A stretch of DNA of 64,000 nt from Paradesertivirga sp965650335 (lineage in GTDB: Bacteria > Bacteroidota > Bacteroidia > Sphingobacteriales > Sphingobacteriaceae), in contig CBFGOI010000005.1 of assembly GCA_965650335.1 (NCBI GenBank), forward strand, positions 1-64,000, in the 5' to 3' direction. The position numbers and the translations under genes were made by a program. A model generated the notes under the pieces. The model was not told the DNA's origin. It was given only the letters and a program-made list of their open reading frames with translations, and did no database searches. The stretch's first letter is position 1; the number at the start of each line of letters is the position of its first letter. This document shows, one piece after another, positions 36,682 to 46,361 of this stretch.

Positions 36682-38265
36682 TTAAGGTCTCCATCTTGGA
36701 TCACCAGCGGTAGCTTTACCCGAAAATCCCAAATCTCTGATAGTAAAGTTTCCATTTGCCGGATCAGCAAATAATTGCGCTGAGGTGCCGTTATATAAGG
36801 ACAAGTTTGGAAATTGGTTTCCCGAAGTAAGATAATCTGAAGTTACGTAGGTGCCCATTACATCAATCGGTGTATTTGAACCAACATAAATCCCTTTAAC
36901 CACTGGGGCAACTAATGGATCAGCGGCAGGGTCTTTCCATCCACCTCCCATTATGCAGTTATATAACTTAACGCCATCGGTAATATCTTTTCCGTTATAA
37001 TTAATCAAGTAATTAGCTCCCGACATCGGTGCTTCATTAAACGTGCAATTTTCGATAAGGAGTGAGGACGAATTATTTTTACTAACAACTACCCTCATGG
37101 CTTTATAAATGGTGCTGTTTTTAATTGATATGTTGTCAATTCTCGGAGTAGCACCATCCACGTTTACCAGGGCATAATCTTTTAAACTATCTATCACACA
37201 GTTGTTAATAGAAAAAGTGGAAACATTAATGACTTTATTCTGTAACCTAACAAATCCTCTAAATATTTTAGCGCTGCAGTTTTTAAAAGTGATTTTACCT
37301 ACAGTGGCATCACTGCTTCCGTTTAATACATATTTTCCATTATAATCCGTACTAAACATATTTAAATCTATGAATGACAGGGAATCGATTTGGCTTCCCG
37401 CAACAAAGTTAAAATTGCCAGTAAATCGTAGAGTTGCAACGGGTCCGTAGCCTAAACCACTTACCAATGTTAAGGCGCCACTTAGATTATAACTCGACAT
37501 GTTATAAGTCATCCCTCTGTCGAGCAGAATAACGCTACCCGAAGGCAAAGAACTTGTTAAAGTTTGAGTAAGAATTGTAGGGTCTTCATTCCCTCTTAAA
37601 TCAATAATATTACTACCCGGTGCAAATACCTGTGATGCTTTGGTTTTTACATCTTCCCAGCCCCTGACCGTAGTATTGCTATACAGATAAACGATATAAT
37701 CAGACTTAGCCGTAAGACCACTGATCACTCTATATTGCCGTGTGCGATCCAGATCAGACAATGGAATCTCTTTTACAAGCGAGCTATCCGCAGCATTTAG
37801 AACCTTAATAGAAGTAACTGCACTCCCACTATTTGTCCATTGCAACTTCAAACCTGCATCGATAATATCGTTCGAGGTTAAGGGTGTAATGATTGTTGGA
37901 AACTTAGCACTCTTCATTTCTCCTAAGTATGAAAACTTGGAGTTCATCGTCGTATCAGAAGCTTTCGCTCTTACCTGAATTTGATATAGCTGATTCCATC
38001 TTAAGTTTCCAAAATGAACAAAATTGGTATCAACGGTTAAGCTTTGAATAATCGTTTTAAACGTATCCTTACTAATTTCTACCGTATAAGAGTCCGCTCC
38101 TTTAACTTTTTGCCAGGAGGTTTCAATCCAGTTTCCATTAGAGACCATATCACCTTTTAATGTAGGTCTGAAAAGGCGATTAGGACCACTTGCTACAAAG
38201 TCATCTTTCTTGCAGGATGCCATGATCGCGATGAAGACAAACATTATGACGGTGTACTTTGTCAT
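36682..38265 (-). CDS. PUL surface lipoprotein with FN3-like and beta-helix-like (DUF4957/DUF5123-type) regions
   Basis: A 527-residue lipoprotein if started at the ATG 38265-38263, which gives MTKYTVIMFVFIAIMASCKKDD with a clear lipobox (AIMASC). A longer frame begins at 38304 but would abut the susD stop. After the Cys comes a fibronectin-III-like domain pair (about 35-215: WIETSWQKVKGADSYTVEISKD). Then comes a repetitive beta-helix region (about 230-470: ITFKNCSAKIFRGFVRLQN, ISIKNSTIYKAMRVV, LLIENCTFNEAPM) and a conserved-looking C-terminal GFSGKATAGDPRWRP. It resembles DUF4957/DUF5123 proteins found beside pectin SusCD pairs. No catalytic set is obvious. It probably binds pectic glycan at the cell surface; function is inferred. 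Confidence 0.75.
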   Translation of the reverse strand: MTKYTVIMFVFIAIMASCKKDDFVASGPNRLFRPTLKGDMVSNGNWIETSWQKVKGADSYTVEISKDTFKTIIQSLTVDTNFVHFGNLRWNQLYQIQVRAKASDTTMNSKFSYLGEMKSAKFPTIITPLTSNDIIDAGLKLQWTNSGSAVTSIKVLNAADSSLVKEIPLSDLDRTRQYRVISGLTAKSDYIVYLYSNTTVRGWEDVKTKASQVFAPGSNIIDLRGNEDPTILTQTLTSSLPSGSVILLDRGMTYNMSSYNLSGALTLVSGLGYGPVATLRFTGNFNFVAGSQIDSLSFIDLNMFSTDYNGKYVLNGSSDATVGKITFKNCSAKIFRGFVRLQNKVINVSTFSINNCVIDSLKDYALVNVDGATPRIDNISIKNSTIYKAMRVVVSKNNSSSLLIENCTFNEAPMSGANYLINYNGKDITDGVKLYNCIMGGGWKDPAADPLVAPVVKGIYVGSNTPIDVMGTYVTSDYLTSGNQFPNLSLYNGTSAQLFADPANGNFTIRDLGFSGKATAGDPRWRP

Positions 38266-38304
38266 AATGATATTTTTTAGTTTAAATGTCATAATATCTA
38301 TCAA

Positions 38305-40146
38305 TTAAAATCCGTATCCGTCGTTATTTAAAATACCTAAGCTGCTTGCAACTACTTCCTGATGAATTGGCTGAATGTATCTTAGGGGAGCTAAGCCAGT
38401 ATTGTCTGAATAGCCTCTCCATGTATTAGCTACAAATGAACCTGGTGTGGATGTTGTTGGGTTATATAAGGCCGTTGATCGTAGCCAGCCAGCTCTTAAA
38501 TAACCATCCGGATTGTCGCCGATTTGCGGTGAATCTTTTACAGGAGGCACTGCAGTAGGATCTTCATATCTATTCAGAAAGGTTATCGTTCCATTTGAGT
38601 TTCTCTTATAGTACAAATAATCGGCTAATTTTGCATACCCACCTACTCCGCTAAATTGATCCATTCCCATTTGGAGATTGGTATTTCTCGCCTCTGCTAC
38701 TTTCTTGCCATAATTACCCCATCTTATCAAATCGTATTTCCGAAGGCACTCTCCACCAAATTCCCAGGCACGCTCGTTTACAATAGCTTCAAAAAATGAT
38801 TCCTTACTTGCAGACACAGTGGCGATATAAGCCTCAACCTTTTCAGCTCTTTTAGCTTCGGGGAAAGCTCTGTTCCGAACTTTTCTTAATGCTTCTTTAG
38901 CCTCAGCTGTAGGGCCATTATTAATCTCATTTTCGGTCTCTGCAAGCATTAATAATACGTCAGGGTAGCGCATTAAAGGCCAGTTTATCCCAGTTCCCTT
39001 GTTCGTCCCTTTACCCAGGCCCTTCGGCATTAACAAACGGTTCCATTTATTTGGTGCAATAGAGGTTACCGCCACAGGTTGCTGTAACAATTCTTTATCG
39101 TAATAGACAATTGAACAGGTAGCTTTCAAACGAACATCTAAGGTATCAAATGAATAATAATAACTAGGCGGTAAGCTAAGGTAGTTAGACCCTGAACCAA
39201 ACGGATGCTCACCTGCATCAACCCTTACACCATTATTCCAGGCAACATCACCGTAGCCGGGATGAAAAGCCACTTCAAACAAAACATCTTCATTTTCAGG
39301 TGTTTGATACCCATTTATGTCGATAAAAACCTGTTCGAAGTTTGGATTCAATGTATGAGGCTTCAGGGTCATTAACTTTTTACAGTAAGTATTCGCTAAT
39401 TCATAATATTTCAGATAGTCATCAGCTCTTTTTTGGACCATGCCTGGATATAATCCATAACCGCCACGCATAAGCGAAAGACGCGCTATCATCCCAATGA
39501 TAAACTCACGATTAATTTGCTCACGGCCATAGGTAAGCTGATCTGCCCACATCATTGTTGGCTCCACGCTAATTAAATCATCAATAAGGATGGTAAGCAC
39601 CTCATTTCTATCAGTTCGAGGCAAGTAGAATTCATCACCGGTTTTAGTCGGAGTTAGTTTTAATGGAACGTCTCCCCAATGATTAATCAAGTACCAATAC
39701 CAAATGGCTCTTAAACCTTTTGCCTCTCCCACTAAATGCTTCATCCGCGCGTTGCCAGACTTAAACAAGTCGCTACTCTCAATTCCTTCAATACTTTCGT
39801 TTGCTCTGTTAATTGCATTATATGCATTATTCCATACAACCAATAGGTCACGATTGGCTGGCGTTGCCTCAAAAGACCAAATATCACGTCTGTCACCTGA
39901 AGGACTGGCATTAACCGATCCTACTTCTATATCAGAATTGCCCGCGAAGTTGTTCGATACCCGAGAGGTAAAAGCATCCTGATTAAAAAGGGCGTAAATA
40001 TTATTTACAGCTTTGGTAGCATCTGTCTCGTTAGAATAGATGTATTTATCTGTAAAAGATGAAGGTGATTCGGATTCTAAAAATTTCTTGCATGAAGTAG
40101 CACTAAGTGCTATTACCGCTAAACTATATATGAATATTCGTTTCAT
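38305..40146 (-). CDS. SusD/RagB-family outer-membrane glycan-binding lipoprotein (SusD2)
   Basis: A 613-residue lipoprotein with signal peptide and lipobox (LSATSC), mature N-terminus CKKFLESESP. SusD signatures are ATKAVNNIYALFNQDAF, GEAKGLRAIWYWYLINHWGDVPL (the TPR region) and WPLMRYPDVLLMLAETENEINNGPTAEAKEALRKVRNRAF. FGGECLRKYDLIRWG follows near the C-terminus. It lies 34 bp after SusC2. It caps the partner transporter and binds oligosaccharide. Only the first pair, not this one, is tied to a sigma/anti-sigma system. Confidence 0.97.
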   Translation of the reverse strand: MKRIFIYSLAVIALSATSCKKFLESESPSSFTDKYIYSNETDATKAVNNIYALFNQDAFTSRVSNNFAGNSDIEVGSVNASPSGDRRDIWSFEATPANRDLLVVWNNAYNAINRANESIEGIESSDLFKSGNARMKHLVGEAKGLRAIWYWYLINHWGDVPLKLTPTKTGDEFYLPRTDRNEVLTILIDDLISVEPTMMWADQLTYGREQINREFIIGMIARLSLMRGGYGLYPGMVQKRADDYLKYYELANTYCKKLMTLKPHTLNPNFEQVFIDINGYQTPENEDVLFEVAFHPGYGDVAWNNGVRVDAGEHPFGSGSNYLSLPPSYYYSFDTLDVRLKATCSIVYYDKELLQQPVAVTSIAPNKWNRLLMPKGLGKGTNKGTGINWPLMRYPDVLLMLAETENEINNGPTAEAKEALRKVRNRAFPEAKRAEKVEAYIATVSASKESFFEAIVNERAWEFGGECLRKYDLIRWGNYGKKVAEARNTNLQMGMDQFSGVGGYAKLADYLYYKRNSNGTITFLNRYEDPTAVPPVKDSPQIGDNPDGYLRAGWLRSTALYNPTTSTPGSFVANTWRGYSDNTGLAPLRYIQPIHQEVVASSLGILNNDGYGF

Positions 40147-40180
40147 TATATTTTGATTATTAGTTTAATAGTCTAATAAA

Positions 40181-43100
40181 TTAAAAGGTTACGTTTAAAC
40201 CCAGAGTAAATGTCCTGCTCTTTGGATAGGCTGAATAATCAACACCAGGAGTTAACTGAGAATAACCACTGCTTCTGGTCGTGCTTACTTCAGGATCATA
40301 GCCCGAGTATTTAGACCATAACAAAGCATTATAGACAGTTCCATATAACCTAAATCGAGACATTTTAAATCGGGAGATTATACTCTTAGGTAAAGAATAC
40401 CCAAGTGTAATATTATTCAATCTGATAAATGATCCATCTTCAACAGCCCAGGAATGAAAAATAGGCGAAGCATTTCCGCTGGAAAAAGGTGACCAGGTAG
40501 TAGCATTCTTATTTAATTCTGCGAGTGCTGCTAAATCAGTAACCAAGGCTCCGTTCTCATCGATATATTTAAACCGGTTCTCTGAATTTGAAGAGTTTAA
40601 CATGTTACCGTATTGGGACCTGTAGAACATATTAAACTGAATCTTGCCAGTATTATAAATATCATTACCGTATACCCAATTAAAGAATGTTGCAAAATCA
40701 AATCCTTTATAATTGGCATTGAAACCGAAACCGCCTGAGCTCTTAGGGAGAGCATTACCAATGACCGTACGATCAGCCGCTGTTATTTTTCCATCGCCGT
40801 CTAAGTCTTTAAGCTTTAAAACACCGGGGCGTGTAGAAATTCCGCCGAGAATAGAGACAATATCAGTAACTCCGGGTTTTAAAACATAATTAGTTCCGTT
40901 ATTTGATTCAAAATCATCTGTAGTATAATACCCATCCGTAACAAATCCGTACATCAAACCGATCGTTTTGCCTACATACAATCTATAGTCATCGCTGCCG
41001 CCCCTCAAGTCAGTGCCCGCCCAGTTAGACGATTGTGCCCTTTCATCTACACCATCTAACTTATCTATTTTTGAGCGATTTGTTCCAATATTGAAACTGG
41101 CGGTTAAGTTGAAATCTTTTTTCTGTAAAATAGTTCCGTTCAAACCTAATTCAATTCCTCGGTTGGACGTTTGCCCAATATTTTGCTGCTGTCTGGTATA
41201 ACCCAAATATGAAGGAATTACAGATTCAACAAGCAAATCTTTAGTGGTGTTATGATAAAGATCTACAGTCCCTGATAGCTTATTGTTGAACAATGCAAAA
41301 TCAAGTCCGGTATTTCTTGTAATCGTGGTTTCCCAGCGAAGATCCGGATTGATAAGAGTGCTTGAAGCGGCTGTCCAGTAAGGCTGTGGCTGATCTCCAA
41401 ATCCAATTGGTCTATTAGACTCAATTTTATAAGTTCTTCTCCACAAGTTGTCACCTATCCTATTATTTCCAGCCTCTCCATAACTAACCCTCAGCTTTAA
41501 ATCAGATAGAAAATCTAAATTATCCATAAAATCCTCATCTGCTATTCGCCATGCCGCCGATGCTGCAGGAAAGAATCCCCATTGCTTACCTGGTGCGAAC
41601 TTACTTGAACCGTCTGCACGACCAGTTACTTCTAAAAGATATTTTCCCTTGAACGAATATTTTACACGACCAAAAAAGGAAGAAAGTTTATTTGGTGGGT
41701 TTTCGAAAGTAGATTGCTCATCTACAGTACCTAATGTAAAATTATTAAAAACTACATCTGGTTGTAAATGAGCATCGAAATATTTAGCTCGGGTAGCCTG
41801 CGTAGTTCCGTTATTTGTAAGGAGCTCCTGACCTGCTAACAGTGTAAAATCATGATTTTTAGCGTAAGTAAAATTATAATTCAAAGTGTTAGCCCATCTT
41901 ATTCCATTACCGCGGTTTGTACTTAAATCCGCAACCGGTTTATCCAATCCTTCATTTCTTGCCACACCTGTTAATGGGCCATAAAAGCGTTTATTTTGGC
42001 CGTACTTTAGATCTAATCCAAGCTCTGTGCGGAATGTTAGATGTTTAATTATATCCCAATTAATAGCACTATTGAGATTAAATGTCTGTTCCTTTCTGTT
42101 TCTATAATCCTGCTTAGCCAGCTCTGTTGGACTTATTAGACTTCTTAAAAAATCTTCATAATCGTCATCAGCGCCAGCAGTTTGAGGATCAATGACGATC
42201 TGATCGGCAATACCATTTACGGGACGAGTAACTAAACCATCAGCAATACGAACTTGTGATGTTCCTGATGTTCCCGCTCCATCTACAACAGTATTACTAA
42301 AACGCGAAGCCAAATCAAACTTTAAAGTGGGAGCTATTTGGTGATTCAGTTTTAGATTTAGATATGTACGCTGATAACCTGAATTCAGCATAATCCCCTC
42401 ATCTTTATTATTTGATATGCTAAAACCAAGTTTTGTTTTATCAGTACCGCCTGTAATATTCAAATTATGCTGTTGGGATATTGCAGCACTGCCAAATAGT
42501 TCCTCCTGCCAATCTGTTCCTTTTTGATTTTTGTATAATTCCAGATCGTCAAATGCTCCAAAATAACGTGTGAATCTATCTACTTCATCATTACTCCGCA
42601 AACGAGCATATTCGTAATTTGCCAAAACATATTCATATGGAGATAGTACATCAAGCTTCTTTGGTAAAGTTCTGGCCTGTCCAAATCCGCTATAGGTTAT
42701 AGTGGTCTTTCCACTTTTTGCACTTTTTGTTGTAACGATTACAACTCCGTTTGCTCCTCTGGCACCATAAATAGCCGAAGATGAAGCATCCTTCAATACG
42801 TCAATGCTGGCAATATCACTAGGGGCAATATCATTAATACTACTTACCGGAAAACCGTCAACAATATATAATGGCGAATTATCCTGAGTAATTGAACCAC
42901 CACCCCGTACACGTATTACAATTTCTGCACCGGGAGATCCATCCACTGTAGTTACCTGTACACCTGGCATTCTTCCGGTTAACGCCTCGGCAGCGCTCGA
43001 AACCGGAGCTTGTGTTAAGGTCTCGCCAGAAATGGAAGTTACTGTGCCTGTAAGATCACGCTTCTTTTGCGTACCGTATCCCACATTTACAACCACTTCT

Positions 43101-43408
43101 CCTAACATCTGTGTGTCTTCTTTCAGCGAAACGTTAATAGAGCTTTGATTGCCAACGGTAACTTCTTGTGTTGCAAATCCGATATATTTAAACACAAGTA
43201 CCGGATTGCCCTCTGATGACACATTAATCCTATAACTGCCATTTACATCTGTAGTTACACCTTGGGTTGTTCCCTTAACGCTCACACTTACACCAATGAG
43301 CGGTTCATTAGCTGCATCAGTGACCTTACCGGTTACCTGTTTAGTTTGCGCCTGCGCTGTAAATAATAACATATACAGCACAGAGAAGAATAGTAAAACT
43401 TTTCTCAT
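40181..43408 (-). CDS. SusC/RagA-family TonB-dependent transporter (SusC2)
   Basis: A 1075-residue outer-membrane transporter with a signal peptide (ends LFTAQAQ), a carboxypeptidase-D-regulatory-like domain (about 22-98, KQVTGKVTDAANEPLIGV), a plug with YGTQKKRDLTGTVTSIS and DVLKDASSSAIYGARGANGVV, then a beta-barrel ending SRTFTLGLNVTF. It has no STN domain, unlike SusC1, so it should not signal through a FecR protein. It is divergent from the LacI gene at 43650, with an operator-like element in the 241-bp gap. Cargo is probably a pectic oligosaccharide different in size or decoration from that of SusC1, which is inference. Confidence 0.98.
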   Translation of the reverse strand: MRKVLLFFSVLYMLLFTAQAQTKQVTGKVTDAANEPLIGVSVSVKGTTQGVTTDVNGSYRINVSSEGNPVLVFKYIGFATQEVTVGNQSSINVSLKEDTQMLGEVVVNVGYGTQKKRDLTGTVTSISGETLTQAPVSSAAEALTGRMPGVQVTTVDGSPGAEIVIRVRGGGSITQDNSPLYIVDGFPVSSINDIAPSDIASIDVLKDASSSAIYGARGANGVVIVTTKSAKSGKTTITYSGFGQARTLPKKLDVLSPYEYVLANYEYARLRSNDEVDRFTRYFGAFDDLELYKNQKGTDWQEELFGSAAISQQHNLNITGGTDKTKLGFSISNNKDEGIMLNSGYQRTYLNLKLNHQIAPTLKFDLASRFSNTVVDGAGTSGTSQVRIADGLVTRPVNGIADQIVIDPQTAGADDDYEDFLRSLISPTELAKQDYRNRKEQTFNLNSAINWDIIKHLTFRTELGLDLKYGQNKRFYGPLTGVARNEGLDKPVADLSTNRGNGIRWANTLNYNFTYAKNHDFTLLAGQELLTNNGTTQATRAKYFDAHLQPDVVFNNFTLGTVDEQSTFENPPNKLSSFFGRVKYSFKGKYLLEVTGRADGSSKFAPGKQWGFFPAASAAWRIADEDFMDNLDFLSDLKLRVSYGEAGNNRIGDNLWRRTYKIESNRPIGFGDQPQPYWTAASSTLINPDLRWETTITRNTGLDFALFNNKLSGTVDLYHNTTKDLLVESVIPSYLGYTRQQQNIGQTSNRGIELGLNGTILQKKDFNLTASFNIGTNRSKIDKLDGVDERAQSSNWAGTDLRGGSDDYRLYVGKTIGLMYGFVTDGYYTTDDFESNNGTNYVLKPGVTDIVSILGGISTRPGVLKLKDLDGDGKITAADRTVIGNALPKSSGGFGFNANYKGFDFATFFNWVYGNDIYNTGKIQFNMFYRSQYGNMLNSSNSENRFKYIDENGALVTDLAALAELNKNATTWSPFSSGNASPIFHSWAVEDGSFIRLNNITLGYSLPKSIISRFKMSRFRLYGTVYNALLWSKYSGYDPEVSTTRSSGYSQLTPGVDYSAYPKSRTFTLGLNVTF

Positions 43409-43542
43409 AATTTATTAATTGATTGTGGATGAAGATTACAACTTGTTCTAAAAAATTGGTCCCCTATAAATTGGTTATGTCTTGTAATAACAAGTTTACG
43501 CTCTTTTATTATAAGTGCCAACGATAGCACGGGAAAAAGTTA

Positions 43543-43568
43543 TGCAATCGATCCCGGCAACGTTATCG
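43543..43568. promoter_or_regulatory. Candidate LacI-type operator (site e) between SusC2 and the LacI gene
   Basis: TGCAATCGATCCCGG (43543-43557) overlaps an inverted copy (43554-43568, complement CGATAACGTTGCCGG). The CG centres are 12 bp apart, exactly as at site a. Divergent location between a LacI gene and its probable target susC2 fits autoregulation. Confidence 0.65.
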
Positions 43569-43649
43569 ACATTTTAAATATCATTTGAATTTAGATTGTT
43601 ATGGCTTACCTTGTACTTTTTGTTACTTTAGGAAATTCTTTAATAGCCA

Positions 43650-44663
43650 ATGAGGTTCGAACCCATCACAATAAAAGACATAGCCAAAGCACTTGGATTA
43701 TCCACTTCTACAGTTTCAAGAGCTCTGAGGGGAGGATACGAAATTAGTGAAGAAACTAAGCGGATCGTGCTGGAATATGCGGAAAAGATAAATTATCGGC
43801 CCAATCCGATAGCTTTAAGCTTGAAAGAACGAAGAAGTCACTCTATTGGAGTGGTGGTGTGCGAGATTGCGAATAACTTTTTTTCGCAGGCAATTAACGG
43901 AATCGAATCAATAGCCTATAATTCCGGTTATCATGTTATCATCACCCAAAGCAATGAAAATTTTGAACGGGAAGTTCTAAATGTGGAACACCTCGCCTCA
44001 AGATCTGTGGATGGTCTGCTGATTTCTCTCTCTTCAGAAACTCCCGATATCTCCTACCTGAAAAAGTTACACGATAAAGGACTACCTATTGTTCTTTTCG
44101 ACAGGGTAACCGAGGAAATTCAAACACATAAAGTAATCGCTAATAATTTTCAGGGAGCGTTTGACGCAACCGAATATTTAATAAGCCTAGGGCATCGCAA
44201 AGTCGCACATTTTACCAACGCAGCTCATCTTTCCATTACCAGGGAACGACTCTCCGGATATAAAGCGGCACTCGATAAACACGGGATTGCCTATAATGAG
44301 TCGTATGTGAAATTTTGCAACCATGGGGGGATGATACAAGATGAGTTGGATCTGGTGGTTACCGAAATATTGTCTTTAAAAGATCGGCCAGAAGCAATTT
44401 TCATTGCACAAGATAAATTAACTACCGGCGCCTTGCTGGCATTCAAGAAATTTGAGCCAGAATATGCATCAAAACTTGCGATATCTGGTTTTACCAATTC
44501 AAATGTTGTTGAACTTTTTTCTCCATCGATTACGGCAGTAAGGCAGCCAGCCTTTGAAATGGGCCAACAGGCTACCGAACTCCTTATCCAACTAATAGAA
44601 AGTAAATATCCCGTAACTGAGTTTGAAACCAGGATGCTAAATACTCAATTGATGCTAAAGTAG
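43650..44663 (+). CDS. LacI-family transcriptional regulator
   Basis: A 337-residue regulator. The N-terminal LacI helix-turn-helix is clear (ITIKDIAKALGLSTSTVSRALRG, about 7-29) with the hinge region PNPIALSLKERRSHSIGVVV (about 50-69). The remaining 270 residues are a periplasmic-binding-protein-like effector domain (FFSQAINGIESIAYNSGYHVIITQSNE, GLPIVLFDRVTEE, ISGFTNSNVVELFSPSITAVRQPAFEMG). The likely effector is a uronate or KDG-type intermediate, inferred from context. It is divergent from SusC2. The 15-bp element next to it recurs at four other points of the pectin region. No terminator is visible in the 109 bp downstream. Confidence 0.95.
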   Translation: MRFEPITIKDIAKALGLSTSTVSRALRGGYEISEETKRIVLEYAEKINYRPNPIALSLKERRSHSIGVVVCEIANNFFSQAINGIESIAYNSGYHVIITQSNENFEREVLNVEHLASRSVDGLLISLSSETPDISYLKKLHDKGLPIVLFDRVTEEIQTHKVIANNFQGAFDATEYLISLGHRKVAHFTNAAHLSITRERLSGYKAALDKHGIAYNESYVKFCNHGGMIQDELDLVVTEILSLKDRPEAIFIAQDKLTTGALLAFKKFEPEYASKLAISGFTNSNVVELFSPSITAVRQPAFEMGQQATELLIQLIESKYPVTEFETRMLNTQLMLK

Positions 44664-44772
44664 CATTGATGAGTTTATCCGTTGAACCCTCTAAATTGCC
44701 TGTTCATCTATAACTATCCCAGCTTAGTCGAACTAATTTTAAGGCCTGAGAAACATGTTGTTTATTTGATTT

Positions 44773-44958
44773 ATGCATTTAAACATCATGAAACCCACTC
44801 GCCACCCAATATCACCTTTTATAATATTATTAATACCTGCCCTGTTGGTTGTGGGGTATAAAAGTACGGGCACAACCGAAATTGAACCGGAAAAGCAACA
44901 GGCCAGCATCAAATTTCAAATCCCTTCTTTGAAAGGAATGGTGAAAGCGATATTTTAA
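44773..44958 (+). CDS. Possible small membrane-anchored protein (hypothetical)
   Basis: A 61-residue frame with no recognised family. Residues 14-29 (SPFIILLIPALLVVGY) could be a membrane segment or uncleaved signal. They are followed by a charged stretch (EIEPEKQQASIKFQIPSL). An internal ATG at codon 6 would give MKPTRHPIS. It ends 2 bp before the convergent stop of the beta-CASP gene and sits 109 bp after lacI. Coding status is uncertain: the composition looks protein-like, but no homologue is recalled. Confidence 0.4.
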   Translation: MHLNIMKPTRHPISPFIILLIPALLVVGYKSTGTTEIEPEKQQASIKFQIPSLKGMVKAIF

Positions 44959-44960
44959 AA

Positions 44961-46361
44961 CTATAGCTGCTCGGACTGGTGTTGTTTGGGAATCAGTACA
45001 TTGGCAAAGCCGGCATCCTTTAAACGTTGTTTGAACCTGGTTTGTACATCGTATTCTCCGTGTACAAGGAATACTTTTTTAACTTCGGAAGGATCCTGAC
45101 ACGATAGGAAGCGTAACAAATCCTCATAATCACCATGTGCGCTCATCGACTTTATTACCCGCACTTCTGCCCTGACATCATATTCCTCACCAAATATCCT
45201 GACCACTTTATTTCCGGCTATTAATCTCCCTCCCAAGGATGTAGGCTCGCAATATCCAACAATTAAAATTGTGTGTTTTTCGTTACCGAGATTGTTTCTT
45301 ATATGATGTTTTACCCTCCCCGCTTCTGCCATGCCTGATGATGAAATAATTACACACGGTCGCGGGTCATCATTTAGAGCTTTGGACTCCTCAACTGATT
45401 GTATAAACCTTAATCCTTCAAAATGAAAAACATCATCATCAGTTTTCATCACCTCCTTCACGGTTTTATTAAAAACGTCGGGATGTTCTTTAAGTACATT
45501 AGTGGCCTTCTCCGACAATGGACTATCTACATAATATTGTACGTCGGGCAAACTACCTTTTAAATCAAGAGCGTTTAAGGCATACAATAGTTCCTGTGTA
45601 CGTCCGACGCTAAAAGCAGGGATGATAACCTTACCTCCCTTTAACTTACAAGTTCGGTGAATCACTTCCTGAAGTTGTCCTTCTAAAGCTTCCAGATCTT
45701 TATGAAGTGAATCCCCGTAGGTAGATTCTAAAAGAATGTAATCAGCTTGCGGGAAGCTCTGAGGACTTTTCAACAGCGGATCGCCGTACTGGCCGACATC
45801 GCCGCTGAAAGTAATTCGTTGATACTTCCCCTCCTCCAATATGCTAAGATTCACCGCGGCACTTCCCAAAATATGCCCTGCATCGGTGAACCGAACGCTA
45901 ATCCGTGGTTCAATTTCAAAATCTACATCATAATCAACTATTTTAAACAAACGCAAGGCCTCCATCACATCAGTTTCAGTATATAGGGGTTTCAATAGTT
46001 CCAATCCGTTTCTACGGCGGTTTTTATTACTGAACTCGGCATCCTGCATTTGTATTCGGGCCGAATCGTTAAGAAGTATAGAAGCCAGATCCATTGTTGG
46101 AGCAGTGCAAAATATTATGCCGTTAAATCCTTCGGCAACAAGCCTTGGAATTAATCCGCAATGATCGATATGAGCGTGAGATAAAATAAGATAGTCGACC
46201 TTATCCGGCCTGAAACCAAAATACTCGTTTAAGTCGTCGGTATCATCGCCCATCCCCTGAAACATACCACAGTCAAGAAGTATCTGAGTTCCGTTGGTCA
46301 ATGTAATTAGATGTTTACTGCCGGTTACAGTTTGGGCGGCTCCATGGAATGTTATGGTCAT
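44961..46361 (-). CDS. Beta-CASP metallo-beta-lactamase-fold RNase/exonuclease-like protein
   Basis: A 466-residue cytoplasmic protein of the MBL-fold beta-CASP family (CPSF73/Ysh1-like). Zinc ligands appear in LSHAHIDHCG (about 58-67, HxHxDH), a downstream His in FTDAGHILGSAA and an Asp in TFSGDVGQYGDP. The beta-CASP insertion includes LLESTYGDSLHKD, IPAFSVGRTQELLYAL and the C-terminal MSAHGDYEDLLRF. Such proteins process or degrade RNA. It stands alone, divergent from the blaI-type gene. Length is normal, and no terminator is obvious. Confidence 0.9.
   Translation of the reverse strand: MTITFHGAAQTVTGSKHLITLTNGTQILLDCGMFQGMGDDTDDLNEYFGFRPDKVDYLILSHAHIDHCGLIPRLVAEGFNGIIFCTAPTMDLASILLNDSARIQMQDAEFSNKNRRRNGLELLKPLYTETDVMEALRLFKIVDYDVDFEIEPRISVRFTDAGHILGSAAVNLSILEEGKYQRITFSGDVGQYGDPLLKSPQSFPQADYILLESTYGDSLHKDLEALEGQLQEVIHRTCKLKGGKVIIPAFSVGRTQELLYALNALDLKGSLPDVQYYVDSPLSEKATNVLKEHPDVFNKTVKEVMKTDDDVFHFEGLRFIQSVEESKALNDDPRPCVIISSSGMAEAGRVKHHIRNNLGNEKHTILIVGYCEPTSLGGRLIAGNKVVRIFGEEYDVRAEVRVIKSMSAHGDYEDLLRFLSCQDPSEVKKVFLVHGEYDVQTRFKQRLKDAGFANVLIPKQHQSEQL

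Noticed and set aside
43650..43670. GGTTCGAACCC at the LacI start resembles a tRNA T-arm
   Set aside because: No acceptor, D or anticodon arm can be folded around it, and the bases are the first codons of a clear LacI protein.
1..44700. Mobile-element origin of the pectin locus
   Set aside because: No transposase, integrase, tRNA-edge repeat or direct flanking repeats were seen; transfer cannot be argued from this window.
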